From Pseudomonas taiwanensis DSM 21245 (GTDB lineage: Bacteria; Pseudomonadota; Gammaproteobacteria; Pseudomonadales; Pseudomonadaceae), in contig NZ_AUEC01000040.1 of NCBI RefSeq assembly GCF_000425785.1, positions 1-45,877 of the forward strand: DNA of 45,877 nt, read 5' to 3'. Of the stretch, positions 7,258-15,543 are shown piece by piece (within the stretch, counting starts at the first letter, position 1; each line of letters starts with the position of its first letter). The notes under the pieces were generated by a model. It ran no database searches and had not been told where the DNA came from. It saw only the letters and a list, made by a program, of their open reading frames with translations. Position numbers and translations under genes: made by a program.

Positions 7258-10085
7258 CCGACTACAAAGCCACGCTAAACCTTCCGGACACCGCCTTCCC
7301 GATGAAGGCCGGCCTGCCTCAGCGCGAACCGCAGATTCTGCAGCGCTGGGACAGCATTGGCCTGTACCAGAAGCTGCGCGAAATTGGCAAGGACCGTCCG
7401 AAGTTCGTCCTGCACGACGGCCCGCCCTATGCCAACGGCAAGATTCACATCGGTCATGCGCTGAACAAGATCCTCAAGGACATGATCGTCCGTTCCAAGA
7501 CCCTGGCAGGCTTCGATGCGCCATACGTGCCGGGTTGGGACTGCCACGGTCTGCCGATCGAGCACAAGGTCGAGGTCACCCACGGCAAGCACCTGTCGGC
7601 CGACCGCACCCGCGAGCTGTGCCGTGAGTACGCCGCCGAGCAGATCGAAGGGCAGAAGACCGAGTTCATCCGCCTTGGCGTGCTGGGTGACTGGGACAAC
7701 CCCTACAAGACCATGAACTTCGCCAACGAGGCCGGTGAAATCCGCGCCCTGGCCGAAATGGTCAAGCAAGGTTTCGTGTTCAAGGGCCTCAAGCCGGTGA
7801 ACTGGTGTTTCGATTGCGGTTCTGCACTTGCAGAAGCCGAGGTCGAGTACGCCGACAAGAAGTCCCAGACCATCGATGTGGCCTTCCCGGTTGCCGACGC
7901 CGACAAGCTGGCCGCCGCCTTCGGCCTGTCGGCGCTGGCCAAGCCCGCTGCCATCGTGATCTGGACCACCACCCCGTGGACCATCCCTGCCAACCAGGCG
8001 CTGAACATCCACCCGGAGTTCAAGTACGCCCTGGTCGATACCGGCGAGCGCCTGCTGGTGCTGGCCGAAGAATTGGTCGAGTCGTGCCTCAAGCGCTACA
8101 ACCTGGAAGGCACGGTGCTGGCTACCGCCCAGGGTTCGGCCCTGGAACTGATCAACTTCCGTCACCCGTTCTACGACCGCCTGTCGCCGATCTACCTGGC
8201 CGACTACGTCGAACTGGGCGCCGGTACCGGTGTGGTTCACTCCTCGCCAGCCTACGGTGAAGACGACTTCGTCACCTGCAAGCGCTACGGCATGGTCAAC
8301 GACGACATCCTCACACCGGTGCAAAGCAACGGTGTGTATGTCGACTCGCTGGAATTCTTCGGCGGTCAGTTCATCTGGAAGGCCAACCCGGCCATCGTCG
8401 AGAAGCTGAGCGAAGTCGGTGCGCTGATGCACACCGAAACCATCAGCCACAGCTACATGCACTGCTGGCGCCACAAGACTCCGCTGATCTACCGCGCCAC
8501 CGCGCAATGGTTCGTCGGCATGGACAAGCAGCCAACCACAGGCCAGCCGCTGCGCGAGCGCGCGCTCAAGGCCATCGAGGACACCAAGTTCGTCCCGGCC
8601 TGGGGCCAGGCGCGCCTGCACGCGATGATCGCCAACCGCCCGGACTGGTGCATCTCGCGTCAGCGCAACTGGGGCGTGCCGATTCCGTTCTTCCTGCACA
8701 AGCAGACCGGCGAGCTGCACCCACGTACCGTCGAGCTGATGGAAGAAGTGGCCAAGCGCGTCGAGAAAGAAGGCATCGAGGCGTGGTTCAAGCTGGACGC
8801 CGCCGAGCTGCTGGGTGAAGAAGCCGGCCAGTACGACAAGATCGCCGATACCCTGGACGTGTGGTTCGACTCGGGCACCACCCACTGGCACGTGCTGCGT
8901 GGCTCCCACGACATCGGTCATTCCACTGGCCCGCGCGCCGACCTGTACCTGGAAGGTTCCGACCAGCACCGGGGCTGGTTCCACTCGTCCTTGCTGACCG
9001 GTTGCGCCATCGACAACCACGCGCCGTACCGCGAGCTGCTGACCCACGGCTTCACCGTGGACGAGAACGGCCGCAAGATGTCCAAGTCGCTGGGCAACAC
9101 CATCGAGCCGGAAAAGGTCAACAACACCCTGGGCGCCGACATCCTGCGCCTGTGGGTAGCCGCCACCGACTACTCCGGTGAAATGGCTGTTTCCGAGCAG
9201 ATCCTGCAGCGCAGCGCTGATGCCTACCGCCGCATCCGCAACACCGCGCGCTTCCTGCTTTCCAACCTGTCCGGTTTCGACCCGGCCCGCGACCTGCTGG
9301 CCCCGGAAGACATGATCGCACTGGACCGTTGGGCGGTTGACCGCACCCTGCTGCTGCAGCGCGAGCTGGAAGAGAACTACAGCGAGTACCGCTTCTGGAA
9401 CGTCTACTCCAAGGTTCACAACTTCTGCGTCCAGGAGCTGGGTGGTTTCTACCTCGACATCATCAAGGATCGCCAGTACACCACCGGCGCCAACAGTGTC
9501 GCCCGTCGTTCCTGCCAGACCGCGCTCTACCATATCAGCGAGGCGCTGGTGCGCTGGATCGCCCCGATCCTGGCCTTCACTGCCGACGAGATCTGGCAGT
9601 ACCTGCCAGGCGAGCGTAACGAGTCGGTGATGCTCAATGGCTGGTACGAAGGCCTGAGCGAGCTGCCGGAAGGCACCGAGCTGGACCGCGCTTATTGGGA
9701 TCGCGTCATGGCGGTCAAGGCAGCGGTCAACAAGGAGCTGGAGAACCAGCGTTCGGCCAAGGTCATCGGCGGCAACCTGCAGGCGGAAGTTACCCTGTAC
9801 GCCGAGGACGCCCTCAGCGCCGACCTGGCCAAGCTGGGCGACGAGCTGCGCTTCGTGCTGATCACCTCGGCGGCCAGCGTCGTGCCGTTCGTCCAGGCAC
9901 CGGCGGATGCCGTTGCAACCGAAGTCGAAGGCCTCAAGCTGAAAGTGGTCAAGTCCGGTCACGCCAAGTGCGGCCGTTGCTGGCATTTCCGCGCTGACGT
10001 CGGCAGCCACCCGGAGCATCCGGAAATCTGCGGCCGTTGCGTCGACAACCTGAGCGGTTCGGGTGAGGTGCGCCACTATGCCTAA
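7254..10085 (+). CDS. ileS: Isoleucyl-tRNA synthetase
   Basis: A 943-aa class I aminoacyl-tRNA synthetase that charges tRNA-Ile and edits misactivated valine. Visible are PPYANGKIHIGHALN (HIGH motif, about residues 57-71), the CP1 editing domain with WTTTPWTIPANQA, the KMSKSLGN motif near residue 605, and a C-terminal zinc finger with paired CGRC motifs (CGRCWHFR and CGRCVDN). Length equals that of other Pseudomonas IleS. The start MTDYKATLNLP overlaps the ribF stop by ATGA, so it is probably translationally coupled, and its stop overlaps the lspA start. It appears complete. Confidence 0.99.
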   Translation: MTDYKATLNLPDTAFPMKAGLPQREPQILQRWDSIGLYQKLREIGKDRPKFVLHDGPPYANGKIHIGHALNKILKDMIVRSKTLAGFDAPYVPGWDCHGLPIEHKVEVTHGKHLSADRTRELCREYAAEQIEGQKTEFIRLGVLGDWDNPYKTMNFANEAGEIRALAEMVKQGFVFKGLKPVNWCFDCGSALAEAEVEYADKKSQTIDVAFPVADADKLAAAFGLSALAKPAAIVIWTTTPWTIPANQALNIHPEFKYALVDTGERLLVLAEELVESCLKRYNLEGTVLATAQGSALELINFRHPFYDRLSPIYLADYVELGAGTGVVHSSPAYGEDDFVTCKRYGMVNDDILTPVQSNGVYVDSLEFFGGQFIWKANPAIVEKLSEVGALMHTETISHSYMHCWRHKTPLIYRATAQWFVGMDKQPTTGQPLRERALKAIEDTKFVPAWGQARLHAMIANRPDWCISRQRNWGVPIPFFLHKQTGELHPRTVELMEEVAKRVEKEGIEAWFKLDAAELLGEEAGQYDKIADTLDVWFDSGTTHWHVLRGSHDIGHSTGPRADLYLEGSDQHRGWFHSSLLTGCAIDNHAPYRELLTHGFTVDENGRKMSKSLGNTIEPEKVNNTLGADILRLWVAATDYSGEMAVSEQILQRSADAYRRIRNTARFLLSNLSGFDPARDLLAPEDMIALDRWAVDRTLLLQRELEENYSEYRFWNVYSKVHNFCVQELGGFYLDIIKDRQYTTGANSVARRSCQTALYHISEALVRWIAPILAFTADEIWQYLPGERNESVMLNGWYEGLSELPEGTELDRAYWDRVMAVKAAVNKELENQRSAKVIGGNLQAEVTLYAEDALSADLAKLGDELRFVLITSAASVVPFVQAPADAVATEVEGLKLKVVKSGHAKCGRCWHFRADVGSHPEHPEICGRCVDNLSGSGEVRHYA

Positions 10086-10593
10086 CCCTGCAGCGGGGCG
10101 CTTCGGGCGCCTTGCCTGGCTCTGGCTCAGCCTGGTGGTCCTGGTCCTTGACCAGGTCACCAAGGTGTACTTCGAAGGCAAGTTGAGCCTGTACCAACAG
10201 ATCGTCGTCATTCCCGACTACTTCAGCTGGACCCTGGCCTACAACACCGGCGCAGCATTCAGCTTCCTGGCGGAAAGTTCGGGCTGGCAGCGCTGGCTGT
10301 TCGCCCTCATCGCCGTGGTGGTCAGTGCCGTGCTGGTAGTCTGGCTCAAGCGCCTGGGGCGCAGCGAGACCTGGCTGGCGGTGGCCCTGTCGCTGGTGCT
10401 TGGCGGTGCGCTGGGCAACCTGTACGACCGGATCGTGCTCGGCCATGTGGTCGACTTCATCCTGGTGCACTGGCAGAACCGTTACTATTTCCCGGCCTTC
10501 AACCTGGCCGACAGCGCCATTACCGTCGGTGCGGTGATGCTGGCGCTGGATATGTTCAAGAGCAAGAAGTCCGAGGAAGCTGTCCATGACTGA
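10078..10593 (+). CDS. lspA: Lipoprotein signal peptidase (signal peptidase II)
   Basis: A 171-aa inner-membrane aspartyl protease with four hydrophobic segments that cleaves signal peptides of diacylated prolipoproteins. Both catalytic Asp regions are present: GNLYDRIVLGHVVDFI and FPAFNLADSAITVG. The start at 10078 overlaps the ileS stop (ATGCCTAA), and the 3' end overlaps fkpB. The ileS-lspA-fkpB-ispH order is widely conserved in gammaproteobacteria. Confidence 0.98.
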   Translation: MPNPAAGRFGRLAWLWLSLVVLVLDQVTKVYFEGKLSLYQQIVVIPDYFSWTLAYNTGAAFSFLAESSGWQRWLFALIAVVVSAVLVVWLKRLGRSETWLAVALSLVLGGALGNLYDRIVLGHVVDFILVHWQNRYYFPAFNLADSAITVGAVMLALDMFKSKKSEEAVHD

Positions 10594-11023
10594 AACCCGT
10601 ATCGGCCAGAACACCGAAGTGACCCTGCACTTCGCGCTGCACCTGGAAAACGGCGACACCGTCGACAGCACCTTCGACAAGGCCCCGGCGACCTTCAAGG
10701 TCGGTGATGGCAACCTGCTGCCTGGTTTTGAAAATGCGCTGTTCGGCTTCAAGGCCGGCGACAAGCGCACGGTCGTCGTGGCCCCGGAGAATGCCTTCGG
10801 CCAGCCCAACCCGCAGAACGTGCAGGTCATGCCGCGGTCTCAGTTCGAGGGCATGGAGTTGTCCGAAGGGCTGTTGGTCATCTTCAACGACGCCGCCAAC
10901 ACCGAGCTGCCGGGTGTGGTCAAAGCGTTCGATGACGACCAGGTGACCATCGACTTCAATCACCCACTGGCTGGCAAGACCCTTAACTTCGAGGTGGAAA
11001 TCCTCGAGGTCAAGGCGCTTTGA
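10586..11023 (+). CDS. fkpB: FKBP-type peptidyl-prolyl isomerase, SlpA type
   Basis: A 145-aa protein of the SlpA/FkpB class. It has the FKBP half-domain FEVGDGNLLPGFE-like segment (here FKVGDGNLLPGFENALFGFKAG) and an inserted flap domain with PENAFGQPNPQNVQ, typical of SlyD/SlpA proteins. It lacks the His-rich tail of SlyD. It catalyses prolyl cis-trans isomerisation and acts as a folding helper in the cytoplasm. It overlaps lspA by 8 bases and its stop lies just before ispH. Confidence 0.95.
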   Translation: MTETRIGQNTEVTLHFALHLENGDTVDSTFDKAPATFKVGDGNLLPGFENALFGFKAGDKRTVVVAPENAFGQPNPQNVQVMPRSQFEGMELSEGLLVIFNDAANTELPGVVKAFDDDQVTIDFNHPLAGKTLNFEVEILEVKAL

Positions 11024-11037
11024 GCCTGGAGCCGAGC

Positions 11038-11985
11038 ATGCAAATCAAACTCGCCAACCCGCGCGGCTTCTGCGCGGGGGTCGACCGGGCGATCGAGATC
11101 GTCAACCGCGCCCTGGAAGTCTTCGGCCCACCGATCTACGTGCGTCACGAAGTGGTGCACAACAAGTTCGTCGTCGAAGACCTGCGCAACCGTGGCGCCG
11201 TCTTCGTCGAAGAGCTGGACCAGGTGCCGGATGACGTGATCGTCATTTTCAGCGCCCATGGCGTCTCCCAGGCGGTGCGCCAGGAAGCTGCCGGCCGTGG
11301 CCTGAAGGTGTTCGACGCCACCTGCCCGCTGGTGACCAAGGTCCACATCGAGGTGGCCAAGTACAGCCGCGATGGCCGTGAGTGCATCCTCATCGGCCAC
11401 GCCGGTCACCCGGAAGTCGAAGGCACCATGGGGCAGTACGATCCCAGCAATGGCGGCTCCATCTACCTTGTCGAAGACGAGAACGATGTGGCCAGGCTGC
11501 AAGTGCGCAACCCCGATCACCTGGCCTTCGTGACCCAGACGACCCTGTCGATGGACGATACCAGCCGTGTGATCGACGCCCTGCGCGCGCGCTTCCCGAA
11601 CATTGGCGGCCCGCGCAAGGATGACATCTGCTACGCGACCCAGAACCGCCAGGACGCGGTCAAGCAATTGGCCGACGAGTGTGATGTGGTGCTGGTGGTG
11701 GGGAGCCCCAACAGCTCCAACTCCAACCGCCTGCGCGAGTTGGCAGAGCGCATGGGCACACCGGCCTACCTGATCGATGGTGCCGAAGACCTGCAACGTG
11801 CCTGGTTCGACGGCATGGCCCGCATCGGCATTACCGCGGGTGCTTCGGCGCCGGAGGTGCTGGTGCGTGGCGTGATCGAGCAGCTCAGGTCCTGGGGCGC
11901 GACCGGTGCCGAAGAGCTCGATGGACGCGAAGAGAACATCACCTTCTCGATGCCCAAGGAGCTGCGGGTTCGCTCGCTGATCTGA
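11038..11985 (+). CDS. ispH: 4-hydroxy-3-methylbut-2-enyl diphosphate reductase
   Basis: A 315-aa iron-sulphur enzyme (LytB/IspH), the last step of the non-mevalonate isoprenoid pathway making IPP and DMAPP. The three cluster-binding Cys are visible in NPRGFCAGVDRA (about residue 12), DATCPLVTKVH (about 96) and DDICYATQNRQ (about 197). The ATG at 11038 (MQIKLANPRG) was chosen over a TTG at 11020 because the family starts there. The stop TGA directly abuts the stop of the convergent fimT-like gene, forming a TGATCA palindrome, so no room remains for a separate terminator. Confidence 0.98.
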   Translation: MQIKLANPRGFCAGVDRAIEIVNRALEVFGPPIYVRHEVVHNKFVVEDLRNRGAVFVEELDQVPDDVIVIFSAHGVSQAVRQEAAGRGLKVFDATCPLVTKVHIEVAKYSRDGRECILIGHAGHPEVEGTMGQYDPSNGGSIYLVEDENDVARLQVRNPDHLAFVTQTTLSMDDTSRVIDALRARFPNIGGPRKDDICYATQNRQDAVKQLADECDVVLVVGSPNSSNSNRLRELAERMGTPAYLIDGAEDLQRAWFDGMARIGITAGASAPEVLVRGVIEQLRSWGATGAEELDGREENITFSMPKELRVRSLI

Positions 11986-12477
11986 TCAGCTGGCCTGGCA
12001 AGCGGGTCGGTCGGGTTCGTCTGTCGTCAGCCTGACCCGACCGCTCGGTGCCACGATGACCCGATAGGGTGTGCTTTCGGCAACCCGTCTGCACACCTCC
12101 AGCGTTATCCCTTGCAGACTGGCATTGCGCCCCTGCGCGATGCCGATCTCGCTGAATACCACCTCTCTGCTCGTACTCGCCACGACCCGCAGCGGTCGCG
12201 CCAGGCGATGTTCCCGCAGCACTTGTTCGTTGTCAGCGAGCACGATTCGCCAACCTGTCCCCCAGTCACTGTCCAACGGTTGAATCGCCACCGCACGGCT
12301 TTGCAGAAGCGCATGGCTGCGAGCGCTACGCAAGCCTTGCAAGAGGTCCCGTGCGGCTGCCGAGCGATGCAGGTCATCGGTCATGTTGATGTAGGCAGGC
12401 ATGCCCAGTTGCGTAAGCACCGCCGCGAGCGCCAACGCGAACATCATTTGTATCAGTGTTGCCCCTTGTTGCCGCAC
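11986..12477 (-). CDS. FimT/FimU-like type IV minor pilin
   Basis: A 163-aa prepilin-like protein starting at GTG with a GGGGGAGGA ribosome site. The leader is MRQQG followed by ATLIQMMFALALAAVLTQLG, a class III (type IV) prepilin signal cut after Gly5, then a GspH/FimT-type domain with two C-terminal Cys. Position +5 of the mature protein is Gln instead of the usual Glu. It faces away from the pilV-W-X-E genes across a 111-base gap, while in P. aeruginosa fimT/fimU lie in the same direction as that cluster. It likely acts in pilus priming, or is a specialised pseudopilin. Confidence 0.85.
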   Translation of the reverse strand: MRQQGATLIQMMFALALAAVLTQLGMPAYINMTDDLHRSAAARDLLQGLRSARSHALLQSRAVAIQPLDSDWGTGWRIVLADNEQVLREHRLARPLRVVASTSREVVFSEIGIAQGRNASLQGITLEVCRRVAESTPYRVIVAPSGRVRLTTDEPDRPACQAS

Positions 12478-12588
12478 CGTGCATTCCTCCCCCGGAAGTG
12501 CTTCGCTTTAGCTTCAAGGTCGATGGCGGCAAGGTCCAGTCGGCCAAGTTCGCGCTCTTCAGGGGGAAAAGTCGCAGGAGGTGCACGG

Positions 12589-12786
12589 ATGCGCACGAGG
12601 GATCAGGGGATGACGCTGTTGGAAGTGCTGTTGGCCGTGGTGGTGGTGTCGTTGAGCATGTTCGCTGCGGCCGCATCGCAGTTGCGAGCGATGCAAGCCA
12701 CCGAAAGCGCCCGCCACGAGGGGCAGGCCGCGTTGAGCGCGCACAGCGAGCACGAGCGGGGTAGGGTCCAGGGCAGGCAGCCATGA
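12589..12786 (+). CDS. pilV: PilV-like minor pilin, short
   Basis: A 65-aa protein preceded by a strong GCAGGAGGTG ribosome site. The leader MRTRDQG is followed by MTLLEVLLAVVVVSLSMFAA with Glu at +5, then QLRAMQATESARHEGQAA as in PilV. Family members usually have well over 120 residues; here the globular C-terminal domain is missing and the frame stops at the pilW start (ATGA overlap). It is either truncated or a leader-only pilin. The gene has kept a good start and coupling, so it is likely still translated. Confidence 0.7.
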   Translation: MRTRDQGMTLLEVLLAVVVVSLSMFAAAASQLRAMQATESARHEGQAALSAHSEHERGRVQGRQP

Positions 12787-13436
12787 GCCGCGAGCAAGGA
12801 GGCTTCGGCCTGCTCGAAGTGATGCTGGCGCTTGCCATCGGGCTGATGTGCCTGGCGGCGGTCAGCCAGGTGTTCGTCGCCGCGCATCAGGCCTGGCGCC
12901 TGCAAGGCGCGGCGGTCCATATGCAGGACGATGCCCGGTTTGCACTGCTGCACATGGCGCAAAGCATACGCATGGCCGGCATGTTCGGGTGTCTGCGAGC
13001 GCAACCTGGCGACTTCAAGGCACCAGAGGCGATCCAGGCCTTCGCCCAGCCGTTGCAAGTCGGTACATCCAGCCTCGACCTGGTCGTGGCCGAGTTGCCT
13101 GGATACACCGGAATACCGAACTGGACCCTTCGCACCGATTGCATCGAACAGGTACAGGTGCATCGCGCGCGCGAGGGCAACGACCAGCTTCCTTTGGCGT
13201 TTCCGATCAGCCGCCACAGCTACCGGCTTGAAGGCACGACGTTGGTCTTCAAGCGCGCCAACAGCCGAAACTTCCAGCCTCTGGTCAACCACGTGCGCGA
13301 ACTGCGCTTGGTCCATGTGCCAGCGCTTGGCGGAGGGCGGGTGGATATCCAGCTGGCGCTGTACGAGCCAACCTTGGGTATCGAGCAGCGTTACGCACTG
13401 ACCGTTGCGGTACGCAACCCGGTGGACGAATCATGA
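12783..13436 (+). CDS. pilW: PilW-like type IV minor pilin
   Basis: A 217-aa prepilin with leader MSREQGG followed by FGLLEVMLALAIGLMCLAAVS (Glu at +5), then HMQDDARFALLHMAQSIRMAGMFGC, the typical PilW pattern of an amphipathic helix followed by GxxGC. It has overlapping ATGA junctions with both pilV and pilX, so the genes form one translationally coupled operon. Minor pilins of this class prime pilus assembly at the inner membrane and sit at the pilus tip. Confidence 0.85.
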   Translation: MSREQGGFGLLEVMLALAIGLMCLAAVSQVFVAAHQAWRLQGAAVHMQDDARFALLHMAQSIRMAGMFGCLRAQPGDFKAPEAIQAFAQPLQVGTSSLDLVVAELPGYTGIPNWTLRTDCIEQVQVHRAREGNDQLPLAFPISRHSYRLEGTTLVFKRANSRNFQPLVNHVRELRLVHVPALGGGRVDIQLALYEPTLGIEQRYALTVAVRNPVDES

Positions 13437-13906
13437 AACGCCAACGCGGCATGGTGCTGTTGCTGGCGTTGGTGCTGAGCCTGCTACTTGCCCTGATTGC
13501 AGCGTCGGCCTTGCGCGATGCGCTGTTGGAGACGCGCATGACCGGTTACCTGCGCGATGGCCTGCAGGCGCTGGAACAGGTGGAGACCACCCTGCAGTTC
13601 GCCGAAGCCGAGCTGGAGCGCGCGCCACCTGCATTGTGCAAGGACTGCCAGCCCCCTTCGCGCCCGCACGAGCTGCAGGGGTCATGGCAAGGCACCGAGA
13701 GCGGCTACTTTCAGCTTCAGAATCTGGGCGCGAGTACCCGTGCCGCCCACCGCGCAGAGGGCGAGGAAGTCACGTTGTACAGGGTGACCGCCGTCAGTCG
13801 CCAGAGCGAGTCAAGGCAAGTGGTGGAGGCGGTCTACGCTGTGCCAGCCGCTCACGGGCAGGTAGCGCAGCGCATCCTTTGGCGGCAGAGACTGAGGCGG
13901 GACTGA
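13433..13906 (+). CDS. pilX: PilX-like type IV minor pilin
   Basis: A 157-aa protein with leader MKRQRG followed by a 25-residue hydrophobic segment (MVLLLALVLSLLLALIAASALR). It lacks Glu at +5, which is normal for PilX. The following LETRMTGYLRDGLQALEQVETTLQFAEAEL matches the PilX helix pattern. A CKDC pair lies near residue 66. It overlaps pilW by ATGA and ends one base before pilE. Confidence 0.82.
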   Translation: MKRQRGMVLLLALVLSLLLALIAASALRDALLETRMTGYLRDGLQALEQVETTLQFAEAELERAPPALCKDCQPPSRPHELQGSWQGTESGYFQLQNLGASTRAAHRAEGEEVTLYRVTAVSRQSESRQVVEAVYAVPAAHGQVAQRILWRQRLRRD

Positions 13907-13907
13907 C

Positions 13908-14297
13908 ATGCAGCAAGGTTTGAGCCTGATCGAGTTGTTGATTGTCCTGGCCGTGACCGGCATTCTGGCAGCCATTGCCTACCCCAGTTACAGCGACCAG
14001 CTCAGGCGAGCCGCACGCAGCGAAGTGGTTGGCCTGCTGCACGAAGCCGCCCTGCGCCTGGAGCGTCATCGTGCGCTCACTGGCCAGTATGCCGAGGGCG
14101 ACCCCCGGTTACCTGACGGGAATCGTCACTACAGGCTGCACGCCCAACGTGGCAGCGACACCTTCACGCTGTTGGCACGCCGGCTGCCGAGCGGCCTGAT
14201 GGCCGTTGATCGCTGTGGCGATTTCCAGCTCGACCAGGCCGGTGTGCGCGCCAACCCCGGCGCGTCCGGCGACGCTGAACGCTGTTGGGGAAGCTGA
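13908..14297 (+). CDS. pilE: PilE-like type IV minor pilin
   Basis: A 129-aa prepilin with the very short leader MQQG followed by LSLIELLIVLAVTGILAAIAYPSY (Glu at +5). Two C-terminal Cys (CGDFQLDQAG and RCWGS) could form the disulphide loop of PilE-type pilins. It is the last gene of the pilV-W-X-E run. In P. aeruginosa pilY1 and pilY2 lie between pilX and pilE; here pilE follows pilX immediately, so these are absent. Confidence 0.87.
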   Translation: MQQGLSLIELLIVLAVTGILAAIAYPSYSDQLRRAARSEVVGLLHEAALRLERHRALTGQYAEGDPRLPDGNRHYRLHAQRGSDTFTLLARRLPSGLMAVDRCGDFQLDQAGVRANPGASGDAERCWGS

Positions 14298-14352
14298 AGG
14301 TTGAATGATGCCGGGTGCATCGCGGATTTACTTCAGGTGTTTGGATCGACAG

Positions 14353-15450
14353 ATGAGTAAACGAGTAGTGGTTGTTGGCGGCGGAGTGATCGGCCTGCTG
14401 ACGGCGTTCAACCTGGCGGAGAAAGTCGGCCAGGTAGTGGTCTGTGACCAGGGCGAGGTTGGCCGCGAGTCGTCCTGGGCCGGTGGCGGTATCGTCTCGC
14501 CGCTGTACCCGTGGCGCTACAGCCCGGCGGTCACCGCCTTGGCGCACTGGTCGCAGGACTTTTATCCACAGCTTGGCGAGCGTCTGTTCGCCAGCACTGG
14601 ATTGGACCCGGAAGTTCACACCACCGGCCTGTACTGGCTCGACCTGGACGACGAAGCTGAAGCTTTGGCTTGGGCTCAGCGCGCGGGCCGCCCGCTCAGT
14701 GCCGTCGACATCTCGGCTGCCTACGACGCGGTCCCGGTCATGGGGCCTGGTTTCAAGCGGGCCATCTACATGGCCGGCGTAGCCAACGTGCGTAATCCTC
14801 GCCTGGTGAAGTCGCTCAAGGCGGCATTGCTGGCGCTGCCCAACGTGACAATGCGCGAGCATTGCCAGATCACAGGGTTCCGTCAAGAAAGCGGGTGCGT
14901 GACAGGCGTACGGACCGCTGACGGGGTGATCGAGGCCGATGACGTGGTACTCAGCGCTGGCGCCTGGAGTGGCGACCTGCTCGGCACCCTGGGCCTGACC
15001 TTGCCGGTGGAACCGGTGAAGGGGCAGATGATCCTCTTCAAGTGCGCCGCCGATTTCCTGCCCAGCATGGTACTGGCCAAGGGGCGTTATGCAATTCCAC
15101 GACGTGATGGGCACATTCTGGTGGGCAGTACGCTGGAGCATGCCGGTTACGACAAGACGCCAACGCCAGAGGCACTGGAAAGCCTGAAGGCTTCGGCGGT
15201 GGAGTTGCTACCGGCGCTGGCAGATGCCGAGGTCGTGGGGCACTGGGCCGGTTTGCGGCCAGGCTCACCGGAAGGCATCCCATACATCGGGCGGGTGCCG
15301 GGGCATGATGGGCTGTGGCTCAATTGCGGGCATTATCGCAACGGGCTGGTGCTGGCGCCGGCATCGTGCCAACTGTTCACCGATCTGCTGACAGGGGCCG
15401 AGCCGATTATCGACCCGGCGCCCTATGCGCCGGCGGGGCGCCTTGGCTGA
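14353..15450 (+). CDS. thiO: Glycine oxidase ThiO (FAD-dependent)
   Basis: A 365-aa flavoprotein of the DadA/glycine-oxidase family. The dinucleotide-binding motif VVVVGGGVIGLLTAFNLAEK is at the N-terminus, and the GHYRNGLVLAP segment near the C-terminus is typical of ThiO. It oxidises glycine to iminoglycine for thiamine thiazole synthesis, or acts on small D-amino acids. ATG 14353 (MSKRVVVVGG) is preferred to 14305 because the family begins there. It is followed by two hairpins and the convergent amidase gene. Confidence 0.92.
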   Translation: MSKRVVVVGGGVIGLLTAFNLAEKVGQVVVCDQGEVGRESSWAGGGIVSPLYPWRYSPAVTALAHWSQDFYPQLGERLFASTGLDPEVHTTGLYWLDLDDEAEALAWAQRAGRPLSAVDISAAYDAVPVMGPGFKRAIYMAGVANVRNPRLVKSLKAALLALPNVTMREHCQITGFRQESGCVTGVRTADGVIEADDVVLSAGAWSGDLLGTLGLTLPVEPVKGQMILFKCAADFLPSMVLAKGRYAIPRRDGHILVGSTLEHAGYDKTPTPEALESLKASAVELLPALADAEVVGHWAGLRPGSPEGIPYIGRVPGHDGLWLNCGHYRNGLVLAPASCQLFTDLLTGAEPIIDPAPYAPAGRLG

Positions 15451-15513
15451 TCGTGCGCTGGGCCGCAGTGCGGCCCGTGATCTTCTCGGGCTCCGCGCGC
15501 TCCTTGTGGGCGT

Positions 15514-15543
15514 TGGCTGGCCGGCGATGCGCCGGCCAAGCCA
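15514..15543. terminator. Hairpin between convergent thiO and amidase genes
   Basis: A long GC-rich inverted repeat (GGCTGGCCGGC...GCCGGCCAAGCC) sits at the stop of the amidase gene. A second one (GGGCCGCAGTGCGGCCC) is at 15462-15478. Neither has a T run, so this is a structural barrier or weak terminator rather than a classic one. Confidence 0.4.

Noticed and set aside
7275..10211. Very long open frame on the minus strand opposite ileS
   Set aside because: It mirrors ileS codon structure in GC-rich DNA, has no recognisable domain, and ileS is certain.
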